A DNA stretch of 64,000 nucleotides from DATAOG01 sp963782885 (lineage in GTDB: Bacteria; Pseudomonadota; Alphaproteobacteria; Geminicoccales; Geminicoccaceae). Shown in pieces: positions 27,763 through 37,375 of this stretch. Where the stretch lies: contig CAWALL010000013.1 of assembly GCA_963782885.1 (NCBI GenBank), positions 372,001 through 436,000 of the forward strand. Reading direction: 5' to 3'. The position numbers were made by a program, and so were the translations under genes. The stretch's first letter is position 1. Every line of letters starts with the position of its first letter. The notes beneath the pieces were generated by a model. The model was not told the DNA's origin. It searched no databases and saw only the letters and a list, made by a program, of their open reading frames with translations.

Positions 27763-29067
27763 ATGTCCCTCGCGCAACAACGCGATGTCCTGGCCCTGCG
27801 GCTCAATCGCCGCCTGTTCTACGGCTGGGTGATGCTCGGGGTCGCAGCGCTCGGCATGTTCGCGAGCGGCCCCGGCCAGTCGCACCTGTTCAGCGTCTTC
27901 ATCCTGCCGATCACCCAGGACCTCGAGATCTCGCGGACCGCAGTCTCGTCCGCCTACGCGCTCGCAACGCTCGCCGCCGCCTTCGGCCTGCCCTACGTCG
28001 GCCGCCTGATCGACCGCTACGGCGTCCGGCGCGTCCTGCTTTCGATCGCGGCGCTGTTCGGCGCCGCCGCCTGCGGCTTCGGCATGGTCACCAACCTGGC
28101 ACTGCTGGCGCTCAACTTCGGCGCGCTTCGCTTCCTTGGCCAGGGCTCGCTGATGCTGAGCTCGGCCAACCTCGTGGCGCAGTGGTTCAGCCGCAAACGC
28201 GGCTTTGCGCTCAGCCTGATGGGGCTCGGCTTCTCGGCCAGCGTCGCGCTGCACCCGCCGTTCGCCCAATGGCTGATCGACCAGGTCGGCTGGCGCACCG
28301 CCTGGCTCTGGCTCGGCGTGATCACCTGGGTCCTGCTGCTGCCGGGCGTGTTTTTCCTGGTCCAGAACAAGCCCGAGGACCTGGGGCTGCAGCCCGACGG
28401 CGCCGGGCGCGCGCCGATTGGCGGCGCCGGCCGCGACAGCCCTGGCGCCGGCGGCGCCGACGTCGGGCTGACCAGCCGGCAGGCGCTTGCGACCTCCACC
28501 TTCTGGATCATCGCCGCCTCGCTCTCGACCTTCTCGATGCTGGTGACCGGCCTGTTCTTCCACCAGGTCTCGATCTTCGAGAGCCTGGGGCTGAGCCCGC
28601 AGGTGGCCGCCCGGGTCTTTCCGGTGTCCGCGCTCAGCATGGTGCTGGCGATGCCGCTGATCGGCCGGCTGCTCGACCGGCTGCCGACCCGGCCGCTGTT
28701 CGCGGCGGCGATGCTGACCCTGAGCGCTGCGATGCTGACCCTGCTGACGGTGCGCGACCTGCCGAGCGCGCTGCTCTACAGCGTCGTGTTCGGGATCAGC
28801 AATGCCGCGGTCCAGACCCACATGACCTTCCTCTGGCCGCGCTTCTTCGGCCGCCGCCACCTCGGCAGCATCCAGGGCACGGCCCAGACGATCGCCGTGG
28901 TCGGAGCCTCGATCGGGCCGCTGCCGCTGGGCTTTGCCTTCGATCAGTTCGGCAGCTACCGGGGCGCGCTGATGCTGCTGGCCCTGCTGCCGGTGCTGTG
29001 CGCCGGCGCGGTGCTGTTCATGCGCGAGCCGAGGCTCGACCAGGAGCCGGCGGCCGAGCCGGCCTGA
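27763..29067 (+). CDS. MFS transporter
   Basis: A 434-residue major facilitator protein with ~12 hydrophobic helices. The loop 2-3 signature is GRLIDRYGVRR, and the equivalent in the second half is GRLLDRLPTRPL. The central loop (residues ~205-235) is Gly/Ala-rich and cytosolic. The layout resembles monocarboxylate or oxalate-formate antiporter-like MFS members; substrate unknown. It diverges from the carboxylase operon with 209 bp between, so shared regulation is possible, and it converges tail to tail with the next MFS gene (4 bp apart). Confidence 0.85.
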   Translation: MSLAQQRDVLALRLNRRLFYGWVMLGVAALGMFASGPGQSHLFSVFILPITQDLEISRTAVSSAYALATLAAAFGLPYVGRLIDRYGVRRVLLSIAALFGAAACGFGMVTNLALLALNFGALRFLGQGSLMLSSANLVAQWFSRKRGFALSLMGLGFSASVALHPPFAQWLIDQVGWRTAWLWLGVITWVLLLPGVFFLVQNKPEDLGLQPDGAGRAPIGGAGRDSPGAGGADVGLTSRQALATSTFWIIAASLSTFSMLVTGLFFHQVSIFESLGLSPQVAARVFPVSALSMVLAMPLIGRLLDRLPTRPLFAAAMLTLSAAMLTLLTVRDLPSALLYSVVFGISNAAVQTHMTFLWPRFFGRRHLGSIQGTAQTIAVVGASIGPLPLGFAFDQFGSYRGALMLLALLPVLCAGAVLFMREPRLDQEPAAEPA

Positions 29068-29071
29068 GCCG

Positions 29072-30304
29072 TCAGCCGGCGAGCGCGCGGGCGATCGCCT
29101 GACGCTGGCGCCAGAGCACGCCGCAGGCGGCGAGGCCGAGCACGGCCCCGGCCGCGAGCGGCGCCTGCAGGCCGACCAGTTCCGAGGCCGCCCCGATGAT
29201 CAGCGCGCCGAGCGCCGGCCCGCCGCGGAAGATCAGCCCGAACAGGCTCAGCACCCGGCCGCGCACCGCCTCGTCGACCGTGATCTGGATCAGCGTCTGG
29301 GTCGCGACCCCGGTCGCGACCATGGCGAAGCCGGCGACCGCGACCCAGGCGATCGCGGCCGGGAACCACGTGCTGAGCGCGAAGCCGAGGGTCGCGAGCG
29401 CGATCAGCACCGAGTTGACCAGGACGACCGGGGTGAGATGCTTCTGATCGCTCCGCTGGGCGAGCCAGAAGCCGCCCACGACCGCGCCGATGCCAACGGT
29501 CGAGCTCAGCGTCGCGAGCCCGGGCGCGCCGCGACCGAACACCTCGTCGGCAAACCCCGGCAGCAGCTCGAAGAACGGCCGGGCGCTAACCGCGAGCACC
29601 GCGTGCACCAGAAGGATCGGGCCGATGGCGGCGTGGCCGGCGGTATAGCGCAGGCCTTCGCCGATCGCCTCGAGCACCGAAGTGGCCCGGCGCGGCAGGC
29701 CGACCGGCGCTAAGCGCAGCCGCGCGAGTGCCACCAGGAAGACGGCGAAGCTCGATGCATTGAGCGCGAACACGGGCGCGACCCCGAGCCAGACGATCGC
29801 CAGGCCCGCGAGCGCCGGTCCGATGAAGCGCGCCGAGTTGAAGACGATGCTGTTGATCGCGACCGCGGTCGCGAGCTGTGGCCGCGGCACGAGGCTCGGC
29901 ACCAGCGCGAGGCGGGCCGGCTGCTCGACCCCGCCCGCGAGGCCGCCGACCAGCACCAGCGCCAGCAGCAGCGGCACCGTGATCAGGCCACTCGCGGTCA
30001 GCGCGAACAGGGTCAGCGCCTGGACCAGCCCCAGCGCCTGCGCGATCTTGATCAGCCGGAGCCGGTCGAGGCGATCGGCGAGCGCGCCGCCGAAGGGCCC
30101 GATCAGCACCGTCGGGAACAGATCGGCGAACGCCGCCAGCCCCAGCACCGCGCCCGAGTGGCTGAGCTTCCAGGCGAGCCAGCCGACCCCGATCCGCTGC
30201 ATCCAGGTACCGATCAGCGAGACGCTGTTGCCGGCGACGTAGATGCCGAACTCGCGATGCGCGAGCGTGCGCGGGATCGCGCGCAGCCCGGCGAGCGTGC
30301 TCAT
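29072..30304 (-). CDS. MFS transporter, EntS-like (MFS_3)
   Basis: A 410-residue membrane protein beginning MSTLAGLRAIPRTLAHREFG, with the MFS_3 markers IGTWMQRIGVGWLAW and GGALADRLDRLRLIKIAQ. These belong to the group of the enterobactin exporter EntS. About 12 helices; the last helices include GRVLSLFGLIFRGGPALGAL. No siderophore genes are nearby, so the exported compound is unknown. It is divergent from the aldolase gene at 30,479, with 174 bp between them. Confidence 0.83.
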   Translation of the reverse strand: MSTLAGLRAIPRTLAHREFGIYVAGNSVSLIGTWMQRIGVGWLAWKLSHSGAVLGLAAFADLFPTVLIGPFGGALADRLDRLRLIKIAQALGLVQALTLFALTASGLITVPLLLALVLVGGLAGGVEQPARLALVPSLVPRPQLATAVAINSIVFNSARFIGPALAGLAIVWLGVAPVFALNASSFAVFLVALARLRLAPVGLPRRATSVLEAIGEGLRYTAGHAAIGPILLVHAVLAVSARPFFELLPGFADEVFGRGAPGLATLSSTVGIGAVVGGFWLAQRSDQKHLTPVVLVNSVLIALATLGFALSTWFPAAIAWVAVAGFAMVATGVATQTLIQITVDEAVRGRVLSLFGLIFRGGPALGALIIGAASELVGLQAPLAAGAVLGLAACGVLWRQRQAIARALAG

Positions 30305-30478
30305 CGCGGATCCGCGGGGCGCCGACCGGCCAGGTCGGAATGCGCGGGCAGGCGCGACGGGTAGGCCAGGGCGTCAACTCCTCGATCAGCCGGCTTGCGG
30401 GCGCGCGCGAGCATGGCATTGTGCGCCTGGCAGGCAAGTCTGCCACGAGCTTAGCAGAGGAAGGAAGCGGGCAGCATC

Positions 30479-31249
30479 ATGCGACGCAATCAGGCGCTCC
30501 TCAGGCAGCGCGCCGGCGAGACCACCTTCGGGCCGAGCCTGGTCTACGATTCTCCCGATCTGGCCGAGCAGGTCGCCCATCTGGGTTTCGACTGGGTCTG
30601 GCTCGACTGGCAGCACGGCCAGTTCACCAAATCGACGCTGAACCAGGCGCTGGCCCGCTTCCTCGCGGTCGAGAGCGCGCCGATCGTGCGGGTCAAGGGC
30701 AACGAGGCAGGCACGATCAACCGGGTGCTCGACATGGGGGCCATGGGCGTGATCGTACCGATGGTCCAGAACGCCGCGCAAGCCGCGGCCGCGGTCGAGG
30801 CCTGCTTCTATCCGCCCAAAGGCCGGCGCTCCGCGGGCGGCGTGCGTCTGGAGCTGATCGGCGACTCGTTCGAGGACTACACCGGGAGCGCCAACGACGA
30901 AATCATGCTCGTGGTCATGGTCGAGACCGAGGCCGCGATCGCCGGGGTCCGCGAGATCATGAACGTGCCCGGGGTCGACGTGGTGCTGATCGGACCGTTC
31001 GATCTGATGACCGACGTCAAGGCCAACGGCCACGACGCCGCCCACCACGAGCGTCTGGTCCTGGAGGTCGCGGCCGCGTCCAAGGCGACCGGCACGGCCG
31101 CGGGCTACGTCTGCGCGACCGCCGAGATCGCCGAGCGCCGCCTCGCGCAGGGCTTCCGCTTCATCAACTACGGTCTTGACCACTTCGTGCTCCTGGGCGG
31201 CATGGGCGCAATCCGCGCCCAGGCGCGCGCCTGGTCGAGCGGCCGCTGA
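30479..31249 (+). CDS. HpcH/HpaI-type class II aldolase
   Basis: A 256-residue pyruvate-class aldolase of the HpaI/citrate lyase beta superfamily, which splits 2-keto-3-deoxy or 4-hydroxy-2-oxo acids to pyruvate and an aldehyde with a divalent metal. The active site is DWQHG (D43, H46), where family members usually have DxEH. RVKGNEAGTINRVLDMGAMG includes the substrate Arg, and the metal ligands are Glu of VETEAAI and Asp of GPFDLM. It heads a run with dehydrogenases of the Gfo/Idh/MocA type, so a sugar-acid product is likely its substrate. Confidence 0.85.
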   Translation: MRRNQALLRQRAGETTFGPSLVYDSPDLAEQVAHLGFDWVWLDWQHGQFTKSTLNQALARFLAVESAPIVRVKGNEAGTINRVLDMGAMGVIVPMVQNAAQAAAAVEACFYPPKGRRSAGGVRLELIGDSFEDYTGSANDEIMLVVMVETEAAIAGVREIMNVPGVDVVLIGPFDLMTDVKANGHDAAHHERLVLEVAAASKATGTAAGYVCATAEIAERRLAQGFRFINYGLDHFVLLGGMGAIRAQARAWSSGR

Positions 31250-31263
31250 GCGGGTCGGGGACC

Positions 31264-32295
31264 ATGCCGGACAGACGTCGCATCGCGCTGATCGGGCTCG
31301 GCATGGCGGTCACCCCGCACGCCAAAAGCCTGCTCGACCTCGCCGACCGGGTCGAGGTCGCCCACGCCTTCAGCCGGAGCGAACAGCGGCGGCGCGCGTT
31401 CGCCGAACGTTTCGCGTTCCCGCTGACCGACGACCTCGAGACCATCGCAGCCGACCGCTCGGTGAGCGCGGTCATGATCCTGACCCCGCCGAGCACGCAT
31501 CTGGAGCTGGTCCAGCGGTTCGCCGCCGCCGGCCAGCACATCCTGTTGGAAAAGCCGCTCGAGCGCTCGACCGGACGGGCGAAGACGCTGGTCGAGGCCG
31601 CCGAGGCCGCGGGCGTCAAGCTCGGCGTCGTCTTCCAGTACCGGTTCCGCCAGGCCTCGGAGGCCTTGCGCCAGCGCCTCGAGACCGGGGAGCTCGGGGC
31701 GCTCGCCGCCGCCAACCTGATCTGCTCCTGGTGGCGGCCCCAGAGCTACTATGACGAGCCGGGCCGGGGCACGCTCGCGCGCGACGGCGGCGGGGTCCTG
31801 ATCACCCAGGCGATCCATACCCTCGATCTGCTGCTGAGCCTCGCCGGCCCGGTCGCCGAGGTCGCGGCGGTGACCGGCACCTCGCGCCTGCACCGCATGG
31901 AGACCGAAGATTTCGCCGGCGCCGGCCTGCGCTTCGCCAACGGCGCGCTCGGCGCCCTGCTCGCGACCACCGCCGCTTTTCCGGGTTTTCCGGAGCGGAT
32001 CGAGCTGATCGGGACGCGCGCGACCGCCGCGCTCGCGGCCGGCGTTCTCACCCTCCACCACCAGGACGGGCGCGTGGAGAAGATCGGCGAGGAACAGGGC
32101 ACCGGCGGCGGCGCCGATCCCATGGCCTTCCCGCACGATGCCCACCGCGCGCTGCTCACGGACTTCCTCGACGCCCTCGACCAGGGCCGCAGCCCGCGCG
32201 CCTCCGGTCGCGCAGCGCTGAACGCGCACTACTTCGTCGACGCCGTTCTGCGGGCCTCGGCCGAAGGCCGCACCATCGCAGTCGCGAGGGCCTAG
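31264..32295 (+). CDS. Gfo/Idh/MocA family oxidoreductase
   Basis: A 343-residue NAD(P)-dependent sugar or cyclitol dehydrogenase. The N-terminal Rossmann motif is IGLGMAVTPHAKSL, and the family EKP motif is LLEKPLERS, whose Lys acts in catalysis. GVLITQAIHTLDLLLSLAG holds the conserved His/Asp region. It starts 14 bp after the aldolase stop and is surely co-transcribed with it. Substrate unknown; with an aldolase for keto-deoxy acids next to it, oxidation of a sugar or sugar acid is the natural guess. Confidence 0.87.
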   Translation: MPDRRRIALIGLGMAVTPHAKSLLDLADRVEVAHAFSRSEQRRRAFAERFAFPLTDDLETIAADRSVSAVMILTPPSTHLELVQRFAAAGQHILLEKPLERSTGRAKTLVEAAEAAGVKLGVVFQYRFRQASEALRQRLETGELGALAAANLICSWWRPQSYYDEPGRGTLARDGGGVLITQAIHTLDLLLSLAGPVAEVAAVTGTSRLHRMETEDFAGAGLRFANGALGALLATTAAFPGFPERIELIGTRATAALAAGVLTLHHQDGRVEKIGEEQGTGGGADPMAFPHDAHRALLTDFLDALDQGRSPRASGRAALNAHYFVDAVLRASAEGRTIAVARA

Positions 32296-32409
32296 ATTGC
32301 CAGATGCAGGGGCTTCTCAGGCGCCGAGGTTGCCCGGTAGGCGTTGCCGGTTGGATAATGGATCAAAGTAGTTTATCGTCACTGAGAAGAGTTTTCAGGG
32401 ACAATATGA

Positions 32410-35400
32410 TTGGTGAACTTTTCCCACGTTCTGCACGCGGTGGTCGGTTTACTGGTGATCGAAGGGCGGCTTTCCTATCGGAGGTTGCAGGTTGAGTTCG
32501 ACCTCGATGAAAGCCAGCTGGAGGCGCTGAGGTTCGAGCTGACCGAGGTCAAGCGCCTGGCGGTCGATCAAGGCGGTGAGATCCTGGCGTGGGCCGGCGA
32601 CGTCGAGACGATCGCGGAACGAGCGCCGCACCCGGCGCTCGCGCCCCAGCCGGCATACAGGCTGACCGCGCCGGCGCCGGACGGAGCGACTACCGCGATC
32701 GTTGCGCCGCCGCTGATCGACGCCTCCGCGGTCGTCGAGCCGGCCGGTGTCACGAGCGTCGTCAGCGACGCCGAGCGGCGGCCGTTGACGGTGATGTTCT
32801 GCGATCTGGCGGACTCGACGGCGCTCTCGACCCGGCTCGACCCCGAAGATCTGCAGGACGTGATTCGAGCGTATCAGGAGCGCTGCACAGCCATTGTCCG
32901 CGAGTATGAGGGCTTCGTCGCCAAGTACATGGGCGACGGCATCCTGGTCTATTTCGGCTATCCGAAGTCGTTGGAACGCAACGCCGAACGCGCGGTCCGG
33001 ACCGGGCTCGCGATCGTCGAGGCGATGGCCGGGCTGAATGCCGAGCTCGGGCGCGAGAAGGGGATCGAGATCGCGGTCCGGATCGGGATCGCGACCGGCC
33101 TCGTGATGGTCGGCGAGATCGTCGGCGAGGGCCTGGCGCAGGAGCGCGCGGTGATCGGCGAGGCGCCGAACGTCGCCGCCCGGCTGCAGGGCCTGGCCGG
33201 GCGCAACGGCATCGTCGTCGGCACGCTGACCCGGGAGGTCGCAGGCGACGCCTTCGTCTACCACGATCTCGGCACTCAGCAGCTGAAGGGCATCGCCGGG
33301 CGGGTCAAGGTCTGGCGGGTGGCCGGGCTGACCGCCGACCTCGTCGAGGAGGCGGAGACCGATAGTGGGGCGGCGCCGCCGGCGCTGGTCGGTCGCGACG
33401 AGGAGACCGGGCTGTTGCGCCGGGCCTGGCAGAGCACCAAGGAGGAGGGCCGCGGCCAGGTGGTGCTGATCAGCGGCGAGGCCGGGATCGGCAAGAGCGT
33501 GCTGGTCGACGGGCTGCGTGCCGAGGTGCGCGCCCAGGGCCTGCCCCGGATCGCTTTCCGCTGCTCGCCGTATCACGCCAACAGCGCGCTTTACCCCGTG
33601 ATCGAGCACCTCAAGCGGCTGCTGCGGTGGCAGCCCGGAGACAGCGCCGAGACCCGGCTCACGGCCCTGGAAGCGATCCTCGGCAGCTCCCGCCATCCGC
33701 TCCCGGAGGTCGTGCAGTTGTTCGCCTCGCTGTTGTCGCTGGCGCTGCCCGAGGCGCGCTACCCGCCGCTCGCGCTGGGCCCACCGCAGCAGAAGCAGCA
33801 GACCCAGGACGCGCTGATCGCCTGGATGCTCGAGGAGGCCGAGCGCCAGCCGCTGCTGACCTTGTGGGAGGACCTGCACTGGGCCGACCCCTCGACCCTG
33901 GAGTTGCTCGGGCTCCTGATCGAGCAGGCGCCGACGGTGTCGCTTCTGATCGTGCTCACGTTCCGCCCGGACTTCATGCCGCCCTGGCCGAGCCGCTCGC
34001 ACATGACGCCGATCACCCTCAACCGGCTGGAGCGGGCGCACAGCGAGGCCCTGGTGGCGCGGCTGGCCGGCGCCAAGCCGTTGCCGGCCGAGGTGGTCGA
34101 GCACATCGTCATCAAGACCGACGGGGTCCCGCTCTACGTCGAGGAGCTGACCAAGACCATCCTGGCCTCGGACATCCTGCGGGTGACGGGGGACCGCTTC
34201 GAGCTGACCGGCCCGCTGTCGTCGCTCGCGATTCCCGCGACGCTGCAGGAATCGCTGATGGCGCGCCTCGACCGCCTGCCGCAGGTGCGTGAGATCGCGC
34301 AGCTCGGCTCGGTGCTGGGGCGTGAGTTCGCCCACGAGATGATCTCCGGCCTGTCGACCGTCGGCGAGACCATGCTGCAGGAGGGGCTGGGCCAGCTGGT
34401 CGACGCCGAGTTGCTCTACCAGCGCGGCCGGCCGCCGCGGGCGCGCTACACCTTCAAGCACGCGCTGGTCCAGGACGCGGCCTACCAGTCGCTCCTGCGG
34501 CGCAATCGCCAGCAATACCATCAGCAGGTGGCCGAGCTGCTGGAGCGCAAGTTCCCGGATGTCGTCGAGGCGCAACCTGAGTTGCTGGCCCACCACTACA
34601 GCGAAGCGAGCGCCACCGGACCGGCTGTGGCGTATTGGCTCGAGGCGGCCCAGCGCGCGGCGCGGCAATCGGCGTATCCCGAGGCGATTGTCCACCTGCG
34701 CCAAGGACTCGCCATGCTGTCGGAGCTGGCGGAGACGCCGGAGCGGGCCAAGCAGGAGCTTGCCTTCCAAAGCACTCTCGGCCCGGTGATCATGGCCACC
34801 CAGGGCTATGGCTCCTCGGAGGCGGCGCGGATCTATCATCGCGCCCGCGAGCTGTGCCAGCTGGTCGGCGACACCGAAGACATCTACCCGGTGCTATTCG
34901 GCGTGTACTTGCTCGATCTGGTGCGAGCGAGATATCAGGAGTCGATCGACGTCGCCAATGAACTCCTGGAGCAGGCGCAGCACGCCGGTGATTCGGGAGC
35001 CCGGGCGGCGGGACATATGGCCTTGGGCGTCAGTTTGGTGCAGGCGGGCCAGCCGGCGCTCGCCTGCCAGCATTTCGAACAGTCCCTCGCCGAGTACGAT
35101 CGCGAGCAACACCTGCCCCTCGCCTTTCGCTATGGCTTGGAAATTGGGGCTACAGCCAATGCCTACTGGGCCTGGTCGCTGTGGTTGATGGGCTATCCGG
35201 ATCAAGCGCTCGAACGCAGTCGGCAGACACTGGCATTGCTCGAGCAGGTCAAGCATCCCTACACCGAGTCGCGCGGCCTGTACTGGAACGCCGTCCTCCA
35301 CGCGTTCCGGCGGGACTGGCCGATCGTGGAGGAGCGCTCGGCTGGCGCGATGACGTCGGCGGGCGAGCATGGCTTCGCGCTGGTGCTCGCGGCCGGTCAG

Positions 35401-35967
35401 ATCATGCAGGGCGCCGCCGGGGCCGCCAGCGGGCAGGGCAAGGCCGGGTTGCAGCTGATCCAGGACGGTCTCGACGCCTATCGGGCCTCGGGCGCGGTCT
35501 TTCAAAGGTCATACCACCTGGCGCTGTTGGCGGAGGTGCTGCGCGCCGAGGGGGCTCAGGAGGAAGGGCTCGAAGCGTTGCAGGAGGCTGCGGATCTGAT
35601 CGAGACGTCTGGCGAGCGCTTCTACGAGGCGGAGGTTCATCGGTTGCAAGGGGAGCTGCGGTTGCAAGGGAAGCTGCTGCCCTCTGCTCCAGCCAAAGCC
35701 TTCACCGCAGCCGAGGCCTGCTTTCGACAGGCGCTCGGCGTAGCTCGCCAGCAGGCGGCGAAGTCGCTGGAGCTGCGCGCCGCGACCAGCCTCGCCCGCC
35801 TGTGGCGCGACCAGGGCAAGCCGGACGACGCCCGCGCGCTGCTCGCCCCGGTGTACGACTGGTTCACCGAGGGCCTCGACACCCCCGATCTCAAGGAGGC
35901 GCGGGCGCTGCTGGACGAACTGACACCGCCGGCGTCGGTCCCGATGGCGGCCGGCCTCGGCGCCTGA
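32410..35967 (+). CDS. Adenylate/guanylate cyclase - AAA ATPase - TPR fusion protein
   Basis: An 1185-residue signalling protein. Residues ~1-65 form a small helical winged-helix-like region. Residues ~130-305 are a class III cyclase domain with metal-site FCDLADSTALS and YMGDGILVYFG. Residues ~325-650 are an AAA/STAND ATPase with Walker A GEAGIGKS and a Walker B-like LLTLWEDLHWAD. The rest is TPR-like helices. The start is TTG 32410 or GTG 32413, ~10 bases after AGGGA. Such proteins sense an unknown ligand and may make cAMP. It stands inside a sugar-acid catabolic run, 16 bp before the next dehydrogenase, which suggests control of that pathway. Confidence 0.87.
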   Translation: MVNFSHVLHAVVGLLVIEGRLSYRRLQVEFDLDESQLEALRFELTEVKRLAVDQGGEILAWAGDVETIAERAPHPALAPQPAYRLTAPAPDGATTAIVAPPLIDASAVVEPAGVTSVVSDAERRPLTVMFCDLADSTALSTRLDPEDLQDVIRAYQERCTAIVREYEGFVAKYMGDGILVYFGYPKSLERNAERAVRTGLAIVEAMAGLNAELGREKGIEIAVRIGIATGLVMVGEIVGEGLAQERAVIGEAPNVAARLQGLAGRNGIVVGTLTREVAGDAFVYHDLGTQQLKGIAGRVKVWRVAGLTADLVEEAETDSGAAPPALVGRDEETGLLRRAWQSTKEEGRGQVVLISGEAGIGKSVLVDGLRAEVRAQGLPRIAFRCSPYHANSALYPVIEHLKRLLRWQPGDSAETRLTALEAILGSSRHPLPEVVQLFASLLSLALPEARYPPLALGPPQQKQQTQDALIAWMLEEAERQPLLTLWEDLHWADPSTLELLGLLIEQAPTVSLLIVLTFRPDFMPPWPSRSHMTPITLNRLERAHSEALVARLAGAKPLPAEVVEHIVIKTDGVPLYVEELTKTILASDILRVTGDRFELTGPLSSLAIPATLQESLMARLDRLPQVREIAQLGSVLGREFAHEMISGLSTVGETMLQEGLGQLVDAELLYQRGRPPRARYTFKHALVQDAAYQSLLRRNRQQYHQQVAELLERKFPDVVEAQPELLAHHYSEASATGPAVAYWLEAAQRAARQSAYPEAIVHLRQGLAMLSELAETPERAKQELAFQSTLGPVIMATQGYGSSEAARIYHRARELCQLVGDTEDIYPVLFGVYLLDLVRARYQESIDVANELLEQAQHAGDSGARAAGHMALGVSLVQAGQPALACQHFEQSLAEYDREQHLPLAFRYGLEIGATANAYWAWSLWLMGYPDQALERSRQTLALLEQVKHPYTESRGLYWNAVLHAFRRDWPIVEERSAGAMTSAGEHGFALVLAAGQIMQGAAGAASGQGKAGLQLIQDGLDAYRASGAVFQRSYHLALLAEVLRAEGAQEEGLEALQEAADLIETSGERFYEAEVHRLQGELRLQGKLLPSAPAKAFTAAEACFRQALGVARQQAAKSLELRAATSLARLWRDQGKPDDARALLAPVYDWFTEGLDTPDLKEARALLDELTPPASVPMAAGLGA

Positions 35968-35983
35968 CAGCAGGGACACACCC

Positions 35984-37003
35984 ATGGCCGATCATCCGCC
36001 GCTCAAGTTCGCCGCGATCGGGCTCGATCACCGCCATATCTACCACCAGGTCGGCCGGCTCCTGGAGCTCGGCGCCGAGTGCGTCGGCTACCAGAGCCGC
36101 GACGAGGCGGTCCCGCTCGAAGGCTTTCTCAAGCGTTTTCCCGGACTTGAGCGGGTTGCCAACCCGCGCGTGCTGCTCGAGGATCCCGAGGTCCAGCTGA
36201 TCGTCACCGCCGGCATCCCCGGCGAGCGGGCCGGGATCGCGGTCGAAGCGATGAGCCACGGCAAGGACGTGATGGTCGACAAGCCAGGCGTGATCACCGA
36301 CGGCCAGCTCGATGCGGTCAAGCAAGCGCAGGCGAAAACCGGGAAAATATGGTCGGTGAACTTCTCTGAGCGCTTCGAGGTGCGGGCGATGACCCGGGCG
36401 ACCGAATTGATCCAGGCGGGCGCGCTCGGCCGCGTGGTGCAGACCATCGGTCTCGGGCCGCATCGGCTCAACCGGCATCTGCGCCCGGCCTGGTTCTTCG
36501 AGCGCGCGCAGGGCGGCGGCATCCTCGCCGACATCGGCTCGCACCAGATCGACCAGTTTCTCCACTTCACCGGCTCGAGCGACGCGCAGATCGTCGCGAG
36601 CGCGGTCGCCAACTACGCCAACCCGGACAACCCGGAATTCGAGGATTTCGGCGAGATCCTGCTGCGCAGCGACCATGCGAGCGGCTACATCCGGGTCGAC
36701 TGGTACACGCCGGACGGCCTGCCCACCTGGGGCGACGGCCGCTGCACGATCCTCGGCACCGAGGGCACCATCGAGCTCCGCAAGTACGTCGACATCGCCG
36801 GCCGCGACGGCACCGATCACCTGTTCCTGGTCGATTCCCGGGCGACCCGCCACATCGACTGCCGCGCCGCGCCGCTGCCCTACTACGAGCGCCTGATCGC
36901 CGACGTCTTCGAGCGCACCGAGACCGCGATGCCCCAGGCCCACTGCTTCAAGGTCTGCGAGCTCGCGCTCGCCGCCCAGGCCGCGGCCACGCGGCTAGCC
37001 TGA
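35984..37003 (+). CDS. Gfo/Idh/MocA family oxidoreductase
   Basis: A 339-residue second member of this family in the cluster, quite different from the one at 31,264. The Rossmann start is KFAAIGLDHRHIYHQVGRLL. The EKP-equivalent is VDKPGVITDGQ. The catalytic helix is GGILADIGSHQIDQFLHF. It starts 16 bp after the cyclase stop. The DHRH start and VDKP variant occur in a subgroup found with sugar-acid gene clusters; exact substrate unknown. Confidence 0.86.
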   Translation: MADHPPLKFAAIGLDHRHIYHQVGRLLELGAECVGYQSRDEAVPLEGFLKRFPGLERVANPRVLLEDPEVQLIVTAGIPGERAGIAVEAMSHGKDVMVDKPGVITDGQLDAVKQAQAKTGKIWSVNFSERFEVRAMTRATELIQAGALGRVVQTIGLGPHRLNRHLRPAWFFERAQGGGILADIGSHQIDQFLHFTGSSDAQIVASAVANYANPDNPEFEDFGEILLRSDHASGYIRVDWYTPDGLPTWGDGRCTILGTEGTIELRKYVDIAGRDGTDHLFLVDSRATRHIDCRAAPLPYYERLIADVFERTETAMPQAHCFKVCELALAAQAAATRLA

Positions 37004-37049
37004 CGTTCGGATCACGCTAGAACAACCGCAGCAACGGAGAGAAGCCGTC

Positions 37050-37364
37050 ATGACCGGACCCAGCGCCCGCCAGGGCCAGTTCGTGATCGTCGCCGAGTTC
37101 GAGGTCAGGCCCGAGGGGCTCGAGCGGTTTCTCGAACTCGCCAAAATCGATGCCGGCCAGTCGGTCGCCAAGGAGCCGGGCTGTCACCAGTTCGACGTCA
37201 CGGTCGACCGGGAGAGCCAGCGGGTCCTGCTCTACGAGGTCTACGACGATCAGGCGGCGTTCGATGCCCATCTGCAGACGCCGCATCTCGAGGCGTTCCG
37301 TGCCGGGATCGAGCCGCTCGTGGTCAGCCGGAACGTCCGCCGCCTGACCCGCGTGCACCCCTGA
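37050..37364 (+). CDS. Antibiotic biosynthesis monooxygenase (ABM/YgiN-like)
   Basis: A 104-residue dimeric alpha+beta barrel protein of the ABM/YgiN family. Markers are FVIVAEFEVRPEGLERFLEL, EPGCHQFDVTVDRE, VLLYEVYDDQAAFDAHLQTP and the closing HLEAFRAGIEPLV. Members are quinol monooxygenases or detoxify small oxo-compounds without a cofactor. It lies between a dehydrogenase (46 bp upstream) and the 2-hydroxyacid dehydrogenase (11 bp downstream), so it is part of the same operon. Confidence 0.87.
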   Translation: MTGPSARQGQFVIVAEFEVRPEGLERFLELAKIDAGQSVAKEPGCHQFDVTVDRESQRVLLYEVYDDQAAFDAHLQTPHLEAFRAGIEPLVVSRNVRRLTRVHP

Positions 37365-37375
37365 GGAGCGGCAAA

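Noticed and set aside
32449..34839. 796-codon minus-strand frame opposite the cyclase/ATPase gene
   Set aside because: Antisense shadow of a well-supported multidomain gene; composition dominated by Arg, Gln, Leu and Asp as expected from reversed codons.
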